Positions 1-6,504 of a stretch of DNA of 15,611 nt are shown here, piece after piece. The notes below the pieces were generated by a model. It was not told the DNA's origin and did no database searches. It saw nothing but the letters and a program-made list of their open reading frames with translations. Source of the DNA: JBLHHI01 sp047614125. GTDB taxonomy: Bacteria > Bacteroidota > Bacteroidia > NS11-12g > UBA9320. The position numbers and the translations under genes were made by a program. The stretch is taken from NCBI GenBank assembly GCA_047614125.1, contig JBLHHI010000079.1, positions 1 to 15,611 on the forward strand. The letters are read 5' to 3'. Within the stretch, counting starts at the first letter, position 1; each line of letters opens with the position of its first letter.

Positions 1-333
1 ACCGCATTCGAAAAATAACTGCATTAGGTGTGGTCAGCACGCTCGCTGGTGGTACATCTGGCTATACAGATGGTACAGGGGCATCGGCTAAGTTTGACTA
101 TCCTAGGGGAGTAGCGGTCGATGGCGCTGGAAATGTGTATGTAGCGGATCAGTATAACCACCGCATTCGAAAAATAACTGCATCAGGTGTGGTCAGCACG
201 CTCGCTGGTAGTACATCTGGCAATACAGATGGTACAGGGACATCGGCTCAGTTTTATCATCCTAGAGGAGTAGCGGTCGATGGCGCTGGAAATGTGTATG
301 TAGCGGATTACGGTAACCACCGCATTCGAAAAA
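1..333 (+). repeat. Tandem 159-bp NHL blade repeats
   Basis: The phrase accgcattcgaaaaataac occurs at 1, 160 and 319, exactly 159 bp (53 codons) apart. Aligned by eye, copy 1 (1-159) and copy 2 (160-318) differ at about 13 positions. The differences cluster at two loops of the blade (the codons before the conserved proline near 106-112, and the AD-x-x-x-N loop near 150-155). The third copy leaves the repeat at about 333. The array probably continues upstream of the window. Confidence 0.9.
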
Positions 334-3125
334 TAACGTTAAGTGCTGGTAGTGCTGAAACGACTGAAACAATAGCTCCTGACGTTTGCGATAGTTACAC
401 CTCTCCAAGTGGAAAAACTTGGATAACAAGCAACACGTATTCAGATACGATAGCAAACACTGCGGGTTGTGATAGTGTTATCACTGTGAACCTTACGGTG
501 AGATATAAAAGTTCCTTCTCGTTCGCAGAAACGGTATATGAAACCTTTACATCGCCAAGCGGAAAAACATGGACAAATTCAGGCACATATTTAGACACAA
601 TACCTAATGACGTTAGTTGTGACAGCATCATAACGGTCGATTTGACTGTAATCAACAAGTTATTTGTCGATACAGATGGTTCATCAGGAACAGGAAAATC
701 ATGGGGTAACCCAATGAAAACATTAGATGATGCCATTAACGCGGCCAATAAAACGGATAACCACGCTGAGATTTGGATGCGTAAAGGAATGTATTATCCT
801 GGAGGGAAATCGAGCAGTAATAGAGACTCGGCCTTTGTTGTAACCAACCCAAATTTTGAATTATTAGGTGGATTTTCTGGAACAGAAACAGAGCCTGGTC
901 AACGAAATCAAACGGCCAATCCAACTATATTATGTGGCGATATTGGCAAAGCAAACGATTCCTCGGATAATGCATATCACGTATTGATCATCGCACCTAA
1001 CGGATCAGACATTGGACCTAATTTTAAACTAGATGGGTTAACCTTTAAAAACGGTAACGCTGACGGTAGCACAAAATACACCTACGAAAATAGAGATGTA
1101 TATCAATCAGAGGGTGGCTCAATAGTTATTCTGGGTAGTGGTAAGTCTGGACAAGAGATTAGTCCAACGATTACCAATTGTCATTTTGAAGGCAACTACG
1201 GCGATTATGGCTCGATTTACATACGCGTGCCTAATGGTAAGTCTTTTGCGACCATTAGCCATTGTACGTTTAAAAACAACCATTCGATTTATGGCGCTAT
1301 CTTTAACGATGGTCAAGCAGGTGAAGTATCTCCAAACATTGTAAACTGTGCCTTTGATGGCAACACAAGTGCCACTTCGGGTGCAGCGATATACAACTAT
1401 GGTTATGGCGGAAAGTGTTCTCCAACAATCACAAGTTGTGTGTTTAACAACAACAGTGCTAGTTCAATGGGAGGAGCGATCTATAACACGGGTTATGGTG
1501 GAACATCCAATCCAGTGATCACAAACGCTACCTTCCATGCAAACGCAGCTGGTTCTCATGCAGGAGCGATGTATAGCTTTGGTAACAGCGGAACATGTAA
1601 ACCTGAGGTGACCAACTCTATCTTTTACAAAAACACAAAAGGTGGAGATGATGACCATAAGTTTAGTGAGTTTTATAACTATGCAGCGTATCCGTATGTT
1701 AAAAATAGTTCGATGCAACGTGCAAGCTCAACATACACAGCAAGCACATTCAACAGCTTAAACAGCGGAACAAACAACATCTTCCAGACCAATCCAAACT
1801 TTGAGGCGATTGCCGATGGCAATGGTGCGGATGATGTTTGGAGAACAGGAGATGATGGATTGAGATTATCTTCCTCAAGTACCAACTTGTTAAACGGTGG
1901 AACGAATAAAGGTGCCCCAACTGCGGATATCTTAGGAAATCAGCGTATGGGAACAACCGACATGGGTGCTTACGAGTATGTCAACTGTGGCTTAAATGTT
2001 AAACTAGCTACTTCGGTTACCACTCATACAGCAACGCAAAGTGTTGTGGATGGTAATTTTGTATGCTACTGTAACAGCGACAATGAATTACTCTTGGCTC
2101 TTGACACCAATGGAACTGGGGCGGTGATTACACCTAGTCAGGTAAAACTATACATTGGTAATCCATCAACCTTGAGTTACAACTCTGCTGGCGGTATGAT
2201 AACCAACACGGCTGGTGGTGTGATACTAGAAAGACGATGGGATGTAGATCCAACGACTCAACCAACTTCACCAGTAACGGTTCGTTACTTCTACACCAAC
2301 GATAACTACGGTGACATCGTAACGGCAATGGCAGGATTAACAGCACCAACGACGATCAGTTCACCAAGTCAACTACAGTTTTACAAGGTAACAGGCGGCT
2401 CATCGGCAACCTTCCCGAACCCACATGATACGGGTGTAACGGGTATTGTACTGACCAACGGAACAACAGCCAGCACAACAGTGTGGGTTAATGGAACGCA
2501 TGGTGTACAGGATCATACAGCAGAATACCTAGTAAGCACGTTCTCCGGTGGTGGAGGCGGAGGCGGGGGTGGATCTAGCCCACTACCAGTGGACCTGATC
2601 CAGTTCGAAGCAAGCCCAGCAGCTAGTCATACAGCAGACCTTACATGGAAGACCGCATCAGAGCTAAACAACTCACATTTTGTAGTTGAACGTAGCTATG
2701 ATGGTAGAGACTTCCAGGCAGCAGCAATTGTTCAAGGAAACGGTACAACACAAAACATGATTACCTACAACCACAACGACAATACGATTGATCTACCACA
2801 AAACACCGTGTTCTATCGATTACGTCAGGTGGACTTTGATGGCACCACAGCTTACTCACCAGTAAGACGAGTAGACTTTGAAGGCAGCATCATACCAAAC
2901 AGCGTAACGCTTTATCCAAACCCAACAAAAGGAACGGTAACGGTTAGCTTTACAGACGATGAGGCTGAAAGTCATGCGATTAAAGTAATTGACAACATCG
3001 GAAGAGAGCTGTACAAGCAAACCTTCGACGGACAAGCCATAGAGCTTGATTTGTCGAGCCAAGCAACAGGTATCTACTTTATCATTTTGGACTCAGGAGA
3101 ATCCTTTAAAGTGATTAAACAGTAG
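1..3125 (+). CDS. Secreted NHL-repeat / beta-helix multidomain protein with T9SS type A sorting domain (5' end outside window)
   Basis: The frame is already open at base 3 (RIRKIT...), so the N-terminus and signal peptide lie upstream; the GTG at 30 is inside a repeat and is not the start. Domains in order are: NHL-type beta-propeller blades of 53 residues (to about base 333); two 50-residue repeats around SPSGKTW...DTI...CDS (about 372-660); and a right-handed beta-helix (about 660-1980) with six rungs of about 30 residues, each carrying an N-C-x-F-like turn and a GGAIYN-like strand, ending in the DMGAYE closure common to choice-of-anchor/Pmp-like proteins. These are followed by an uncharacterised beta domain, nine consecutive glycines (2547-2573), an FN3-like domain (LPVDLIQFEA, VERSYDGRDF, FYRLRQVDFDG) and a C-terminal sorting domain (LYPNPTKGTVTVSF ... 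GIYFIIL). By family knowledge it is exported by the T9SS and anchored or released at the cell surface. The binding target is unknown. Confidence 0.93.
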   Translation, partial: RIRKITALGVVSTLAGGTSGYTDGTGASAKFDYPRGVAVDGAGNVYVADQYNHRIRKITASGVVSTLAGSTSGNTDGTGTSAQFYHPRGVAVDGAGNVYVADYGNHRIRKITLSAGSAETTETIAPDVCDSYTSPSGKTWITSNTYSDTIANTAGCDSVITVNLTVRYKSSFSFAETVYETFTSPSGKTWTNSGTYLDTIPNDVSCDSIITVDLTVINKLFVDTDGSSGTGKSWGNPMKTLDDAINAANKTDNHAEIWMRKGMYYPGGKSSSNRDSAFVVTNPNFELLGGFSGTETEPGQRNQTANPTILCGDIGKANDSSDNAYHVLIIAPNGSDIGPNFKLDGLTFKNGNADGSTKYTYENRDVYQSEGGSIVILGSGKSGQEISPTITNCHFEGNYGDYGSIYIRVPNGKSFATISHCTFKNNHSIYGAIFNDGQAGEVSPNIVNCAFDGNTSATSGAAIYNYGYGGKCSPTITSCVFNNNSASSMGGAIYNTGYGGTSNPVITNATFHANAAGSHAGAMYSFGNSGTCKPEVTNSIFYKNTKGGDDDHKFSEFYNYAAYPYVKNSSMQRASSTYTASTFNSLNSGTNNIFQTNPNFEAIADGNGADDVWRTGDDGLRLSSSSTNLLNGGTNKGAPTADILGNQRMGTTDMGAYEYVNCGLNVKLATSVTTHTATQSVVDGNFVCYCNSDNELLLALDTNGTGAVITPSQVKLYIGNPSTLSYNSAGGMITNTAGGVILERRWDVDPTTQPTSPVTVRYFYTNDNYGDIVTAMAGLTAPTTISSPSQLQFYKVTGGSSATFPNPHDTGVTGIVLTNGTTASTTVWVNGTHGVQDHTAEYLVSTFSGGGGGGGGGSSPLPVDLIQFEASPAASHTADLTWKTASELNNSHFVVERSYDGRDFQAAAIVQGNGTTQNMITYNHNDNTIDLPQNTVFYRLRQVDFDGTTAYSPVRRVDFEGSIIPNSVTLYPNPTKGTVTVSFTDDEAESHAIKVIDNIGRELYKQTFDGQAIELDLSSQATGIYFIILDSGESFKVIKQ

Positions 3126-3166
3126 TGAGAAAGTATCGTATTACTACACAAATACAATAAGAGAAG

Positions 3167-3193
3167 GCCATTCGTTTTACGGATGGCTTTTTT
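3167..3193 (+). terminator. Rho-independent terminator of the secreted NHL/beta-helix gene
   Basis: An 8-bp stem (gccattcg at 3167-3174 with cggatggc at 3180-3187, one G-U pair) closes a 5-nt tttta loop and is followed directly by six T residues (3188-3193). It lies 42 nt after the stop codon. Confidence 0.9.
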
Positions 3194-3311
3194 GTTGTTC
3201 AATTGATTTGAAAATATAAAAAGTGAAGTAAACAAGATATCGGGTTGGTAAAAGTATTTACGGATATAAGTTGGTTTAAGACCAGTAGCTAGTTACGAAT
3301 ACTAGTTTTAT

Positions 3312-3331
3312 ATATTACTAACGCGTAATAT
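3312..3331. promoter_or_regulatory. Perfect 7-bp inverted repeat upstream of the MerR-type gene (candidate operator)
   Basis: ATATTAC at 3312-3318 and GTAATAT at 3325-3331 are perfect complements around a 6-nt spacer. The 20-bp palindrome ends 18 nt before the ATG of the regulator. MerR-family proteins are known to bind such dyads in their own promoters, so autoregulation is a reasonable inference. No convincing TAnnTTTG box is visible: a TTTG at 3334-3337 lacks the upstream TA. Confidence 0.35.
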
Positions 3332-3349
3332 TATTTGTATATTCGCTTT

Positions 3350-4306
3350 ATGGAGTTCAAACCCCTTGAATTATATCTATCTGATCCTAGTCCTTACACA
3401 AGCCGTAGACTCGTGGAACAGTTGGGTGAGGAAAAGTTTACCATTAATGACATAGGCGTTAGTTCACGGGTGTTTACCCATTGGCGATCAAATGGGTTAA
3501 TCCCTGATATGGAGGATGGTTCATGGGTAAAATTGAATGTGTTTCAATTTATCTGGGTACAGATTATTAAAGACTTGCGTGCGTTTAACTTTTCTTTAAA
3601 GCAGATTGTCAAAGTACGCGCTTCGCTATTTGAGTCCTTCGAAGGGTTTGCTACGGCGGATTTGTTTGATAAAAAAGGAAAGATAACCAAGGTATTGCGA
3701 GCACAGCTTAAAAAGATGTTCGACAACCACCAAGAGATAATTGAAGGCCTAGAAAGTGGTTTCGAGTCGGATTCAAATTCAATAAAAGATTTCCTTGAGG
3801 CTTTTCAAATCCCATTGCTCCTATCACTTAGCTTGAACGTATTGTTCCGTGCAATGGATCACACGCTACTGATTAGGCCAGATGGTCGAGTTGATTATAC
3901 TTCAGAAACGCAAGACGAGACATTGGCCAATTACTTGTCCGAGCACGATGCGGAGTCCATCTTGGTGCTTCCACTCAAAAAGTACATTCTGGTGCTGGTA
4001 TCGACAAAAAAACTAGAAGATAAAGTTGGTAATATGGCCCTGGTTACCCAAGTTGAAATGGAAGTTTTACAAGCCATGCGGCAGGGAACGCTATCCGAAC
4101 TTAGTATAATTTTTGACCCCAAAGACCAACACGCAGATTTGGTGTATACCTATAAAGGGGTTGTATCCGAAAATGAAATGAGTAAAGTTTTAGATCGTTT
4201 TCGGCATAAAAAACACGTTCAATTGTCTATGAAAACCAATGACGGTAAAACGGTATCTTTCGAATACCAAGACCGAAAACGGGTCCATAAATTAAATGGA
4301 AATTAA
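3350..4306 (+). CDS. MerR-type HTH transcriptional regulator with a long uncharacterised C-terminal part
   Basis: A 318-residue protein. I chose the ATG at 3350; a TTG at 3335 would add only five residues and would crowd the upstream palindrome. Residues about 28-90 resemble a MerR winged helix: a helix-turn-helix with FTINDIGVSSRVFTHW, the short RSNGLIPD wing entry, a W-x-K-L-N wing, then IIKDLRAFNFSLKQI, matching the usual RFIKRLRDMGFSLKEI helix. The remaining roughly 220 residues do not match a ligand-binding MerR domain that I know, and show no Cys pair of metal sensors. The last 70 residues (LSELSIIFDP...DGKTVSFEYQDRKRV) look like a small alpha/beta domain. Its place before a small gene and a serine recombinase, with direct repeats starting at its stop codon, suggests that it controls the element, but this is inference. 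Confidence 0.72.
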   Translation: MEFKPLELYLSDPSPYTSRRLVEQLGEEKFTINDIGVSSRVFTHWRSNGLIPDMEDGSWVKLNVFQFIWVQIIKDLRAFNFSLKQIVKVRASLFESFEGFATADLFDKKGKITKVLRAQLKKMFDNHQEIIEGLESGFESDSNSIKDFLEAFQIPLLLSLSLNVLFRAMDHTLLIRPDGRVDYTSETQDETLANYLSEHDAESILVLPLKKYILVLVSTKKLEDKVGNMALVTQVEMEVLQAMRQGTLSELSIIFDPKDQHADLVYTYKGVVSENEMSKVLDRFRHKKHVQLSMKTNDGKTVSFEYQDRKRVHKLNGN

Positions 4307-4364
4307 TTGATAATTAATTCAGATTAATTGATAATAAACTCGGATTAATTGATTTTTAAATGGA
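4302..4364. repeat. Three AT-rich direct repeats at exact 21-bp spacing
   Basis: ATTAATTGAT starts at 4302, 4323 and 4344, giving three tandem 21-bp units that diverge in their second halves. A weaker fourth start (AATTAATGG) follows at 4365. The first copy contains the stop codon of the MerR-type gene. Within the first unit TTAATT-GAT-AATTAA (4303-4317) is also a dyad. A 21-bp period places the sites on one face of the helix, as for iterons or cooperative operator sites. The rest of the gap up to 4484 shows no clear promoter or gene. Confidence 0.75.
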
Positions 4365-4484
4365 AATTAATGGACAAAAAGAGGTGTAGATGCAGTAATG
4401 ACAAGGCATTGAAGAACTCAAGCCAATTAAATACGGGTTCATTAGAAACGGAAACACCGCTAATGGGCATACTCCAATTGAGTT

Positions 4485-4628
4485 ATGTCAGAAAAGTCAA
4501 AACAAGGACTTACAATACAAGAATTAAAAACCTATAGCGGATTTGAAAAACTAAGTGAGAAGGAATTAGAACAAGCGCTTCGATTTATTGAGTTGATGAG
4601 TGAGGTGCTTATTGAAACATTGAAATAA
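4485..4628 (+). CDS. Small 47-residue protein upstream of the serine recombinase
   Basis: ATG at 4485 to TAA at 4626-4628. The product begins MSEKSKQGLTIQELKTYSGF and continues as an acidic, strongly helical segment (EKLSEKELEQALRFIELMSE) ending VLIETLK. It resembles, from memory, the short helical proteins often found beside integrases in Bacteroidota, but I cannot name a family. Its stop lies 7 nt before the recombinase ATG, which suggests a two-gene transcript. No Shine-Dalgarno is visible, which is normal for this phylum. Its position would suit a recombination accessory or directionality factor; that is inference only. Two competing short frames in the same stretch look less protein-like. 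Confidence 0.6.
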   Translation: MSEKSKQGLTIQELKTYSGFEKLSEKELEQALRFIELMSEVLIETLK

Positions 4629-4635
4629 AAGAATA

Positions 4636-6234
4636 ATGCAGCATGTAGATCAACAATTGGCAGTCTTTGCCAAAGGGCAAAAGAACAACAAAGGGAAGGC
4701 CATTACAGCGGTCATGTATACCCGTGTATCGACCAAGGAACAGGCCGATAACAATCAGAGTCTCTTTACGCAAGCAAAGCACATCAAGCAATTTGCAATG
4801 AACAATGATTTGCAGATAATAGGGGAATTTGGTGGGACTTATGAAAGCGCCAAGAGTGATGAACGGGTTCAGTTCAAACAAATGATTGCCTTTGTCAAAA
4901 GACATAAGGTAGATGCCATTGTGGTATACTCGATGGATCGCTTTTCAAGAAGTGGTCCCAATGCTATTTACATTTCAGAACAACTCAGAAAGATAGGTAC
5001 TGAGATTATATCTGTAACCCAACCTGTAGACGCCTCTACAGCTGCTGGGGAATTGCAACAGGGAATTTACTTTATGTTCTCACAATATGAGAATCAGCAA
5101 AGGCGCTTAAAGTCCATGGCGGGCACCCGTGAAAAGCTATTACAAGGACATTGGGTTACCAAACCACCCTTAGGGTACAAGAAGATCACAGAAGGTGGAC
5201 AAAAGAAAATAGTCATCACAAAAGAAGGTAGATTGCTGGCAGCAGCATTTAGAAGAAAGATTAAGTACAACTACGAATTTACTGAAATTAGTAAGTGGCT
5301 GTCAACAAGAGGTCTAAAGGTGAGTCATAAAAGATTATCTGGGTTATGTAGAAACGTATTTTATTGCGGTTTCATGGCCCATCAGGCATTAAATGGAGAG
5401 ATTGTAAAGGGCAATCATGAAGGACTCATCACACGTAATGAGTTCTTGAAGCTGAATGGCATGCTTCAAATCAGACCTGCCAAAAAGCCAAAATCAAAAA
5501 TGTTGGGTCATCTACCCTTAAAGAGGCACATGCATTGCTCAAAGTGCAGCAAACCAATGACGGGTTACTTTGTGCGACCAAAGAAGTTATATTACTACAA
5601 GTGCAATACGAAAGGTTGTAAAGTCAATAGAAGTGCTAAGGTGTTAAACCGAAACTGGGAACAGACGCTTTCCAATCTTCAGATAGATGCAAAATACGTT
5701 ACACCCATCCAAGAACAGCTCAAAAGAAAGCTCGAAAGCTTAAAAGAAGACTCTGGTGATGGGCTAAAACAGCATCGCACGAACAAAACAAAACTGGAGA
5801 AGAGGATAGAAGTACTAGAAGAGCGATTTGTAATAGGAGAAATTACCAAAGACTTATTTGATAAGTACGCTGCTAAATATAGAGAAGAATTGGTGGCAAT
5901 ATTAGAAGAAATCGACAAATGTGGAATTTCATTATCGAACCCTGATCAGGTAATCAAGCAGGCCACTGATTTGATGTCTAAACTTCAGAAAACCTGGCAG
6001 TTATCAAAATCAACAGAAAGATCAAAGTTGCTTAAAGCGGTCTACCCAAGCGGAATTTGGCTTGATCCTGAAAATAACAGTTATCGAACTTTTGGTTTGA
6101 ACCCAGCGGTGCGCTGTATCCTAGATATAACGGGGAAATCCGTAGAAAAGGAAAAGCGGAATAGTGAAGATAAACTCACATATTCCGCTTTGGTAGCGGA
6201 GAGCAGAATCGAACTGCCGACCTCAGGGTTATGA
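4636..6234 (+). CDS. Large serine recombinase (site-specific integrase/resolvase family)
   Basis: A 532-residue protein of normal length for large serine recombinases. The resolvase catalytic domain covers about residues 22-165: YTRVSTKEQ holds the nucleophile Ser32, and the downstream SMDRFSR motif carries the usual active-site arginines. A recombinase DNA-binding domain follows (GYKKI ... LSTRGLKVSHKRLSGLCRNVFYCG, about 185-265), then a zinc ribbon (HCSKCSKPM ... YKCNTKGCK, about 300-330) and a coiled coil (about 355-435). It catalyses double-strand exchange through a 5'-phosphoserine intermediate. The last 14 or so residues (to ESRIELPTSGL) are antisense to the tRNA-Met gene, and the TGA stop at 6232-6234 falls on the anticodon. 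The natural tail is therefore fixed by the tRNA, as expected if the gene abuts an attachment site. All domains look intact. The start is the first ATG, 7 nt after the small upstream gene. Confidence 0.92.
   Translation: MQHVDQQLAVFAKGQKNNKGKAITAVMYTRVSTKEQADNNQSLFTQAKHIKQFAMNNDLQIIGEFGGTYESAKSDERVQFKQMIAFVKRHKVDAIVVYSMDRFSRSGPNAIYISEQLRKIGTEIISVTQPVDASTAAGELQQGIYFMFSQYENQQRRLKSMAGTREKLLQGHWVTKPPLGYKKITEGGQKKIVITKEGRLLAAAFRRKIKYNYEFTEISKWLSTRGLKVSHKRLSGLCRNVFYCGFMAHQALNGEIVKGNHEGLITRNEFLKLNGMLQIRPAKKPKSKMLGHLPLKRHMHCSKCSKPMTGYFVRPKKLYYYKCNTKGCKVNRSAKVLNRNWEQTLSNLQIDAKYVTPIQEQLKRKLESLKEDSGDGLKQHRTNKTKLEKRIEVLEERFVIGEITKDLFDKYAAKYREELVAILEEIDKCGISLSNPDQVIKQATDLMSKLQKTWQLSKSTERSKLLKAVYPSGIWLDPENNSYRTFGLNPAVRCILDITGKSVEKEKRNSEDKLTYSALVAESRIELPTSGL
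6151..6191 (-). terminator. 39-bp inverted repeat at the tRNA 3' end: probable tRNA terminator, possible recombinase site
   Basis: Arms AAAGCGGAATA (6153-6163) and TATTCCGCTTT (6181-6191) are perfectly complementary over 11 bp. GTGA (6164-6167) and TCAC (6176-6179) extend the stem by four more pairs past a one-base bulge. Read on the minus strand the hairpin begins at the last base of the tRNA CCA and is followed by TTTTCCTTTTC, so it fits a rho-independent terminator for the tRNA. It lies wholly inside the recombinase reading frame. Its size and symmetry also fit a serine-recombinase attachment site. Confidence 0.6.
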
Positions 6235-6267
6235 ATCCTGCGCTCTAACCATCTGAGCTACCCCGCC
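6191..6267 (-). tRNA. tRNA-Met (anticodon CAU), CCA encoded
   Basis: The minus strand folds as a cloverleaf. The acceptor is GGCGGGG (6267-6261) with CTCCGCT (6201-6195), two of its pairs being G-U (including G1-U72). The D stem is GCTC/GAGC, the anticodon loop TTCATAA has CAT at 6233-6231, the variable loop is short, and the T arm GGCAG-TTCGATT-CTGCT is followed by A73 and an encoded CCA (6193-6191). The anticodon stem CAGGA/CCCTG lacks the three G-C pairs of initiators, so this is an elongator methionine tRNA. A tRNA-Ile2 with modified C34 is a less likely alternative. The gene converges with, and overlaps by 44 nt, the recombinase frame. Confidence 0.93.
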
Positions 6268-6280
6268 TTCGCTGCGCTTC

Positions 6281-6330
6281 GGCGGGCAAGCCCGCCAAGA
6301 CGTTCACTTTGCTTTAACGGGTAAGCCCGT
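6281..6330. repeat. Two small GC-rich hairpins with AA loops in the tRNA leader
   Basis: GGCGGGC-AA-GCCCGCC (6281-6296) is a perfect 7-bp stem, and ACGGGT-AA-GCCCGT (6317-6330) is a 6-bp stem with one G-U pair. Both have the same AA loop and lie between the predicted tRNA promoter and the tRNA 5' end. They could be leader structures for 5' processing or copies of a small REP-like palindrome. The arm at 6281-6286 (ggcggg) also repeats the tRNA acceptor sequence. Confidence 0.6.
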
Positions 6331-6343
6331 CAAAAATGAGGTG

Positions 6344-6374
6344 CAAATTTAACGGGAAGTTTTGTTATCATCAA
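6344..6374 (-). promoter_or_regulatory. Bacteroidota-type promoter for the tRNA-Met transcript
   Basis: On the minus strand a perfect -7 element TAAATTTG (plus-strand CAAATTTA, 6344-6351) lies 20 nt downstream of a TTG (plus-strand CAA, 6372-6374). This matches the TTG-N19/20-TAnnTTTG arrangement of the Bacteroidota primary sigma factor. It predicts a start near 6337 and a leader of about 70 nt. Confidence 0.55.
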
Positions 6375-6456
6375 AAGAAAAATTGAATTTATAACACAGC
6401 CTCTTGCATCCAAAAATGAACAACAATATTCTTGTTATCAGCGGGTTACGTATACA

Positions 6457-6489
6457 TTAATAAAATAATAACAGTAAACCGTACTTTTG
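6457..6489 (+). promoter_or_regulatory. Predicted promoter of the glycan cluster
   Basis: TACTTTTG (6482-6489) is a perfect TAnnTTTG -7 element 15 nt before the ATG of the YLDPGSGSY protein. The -33 element is poor (TTA at 6457-6459, 22-nt spacing). With transcription starting near 6496 the leader would be under 10 nt. This is the divergent partner of the tRNA promoter. Confidence 0.4.
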
Positions 6490-6504
6490 CAGCTTCCATA
6501 TGTT

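Noticed and set aside
30..32. GTG at base 30 as the start of the first gene
   Set aside because: The same frame is open from base 3 and encodes the preceding part of an NHL blade; the GTG occurs at the same place in the next repeat.
3289..3305. CTAGT-N7-ACTAG inverted repeat
   Set aside because: Only 5-bp arms; expected by chance in a stretch this AT-rich.
4302..4364. CRISPR array
   Set aside because: Repeats are 10 bp with 11-bp intervals, far too short for repeats and spacers, and no cas genes are present.
4370..4537. 55-residue reading frame starting MDKKRCRCSNDK
   Set aside because: Overlaps the more protein-like 47-residue gene in another frame, has no ribosome binding site, and its sequence shows no recognisable pattern.
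6362..6440. Direct repeat TTGTTATCA at 6362 and 6432
   Set aside because: A 9-bp repeat 70 bp apart in an AT-rich gap; too weak alone to call a regulatory site.
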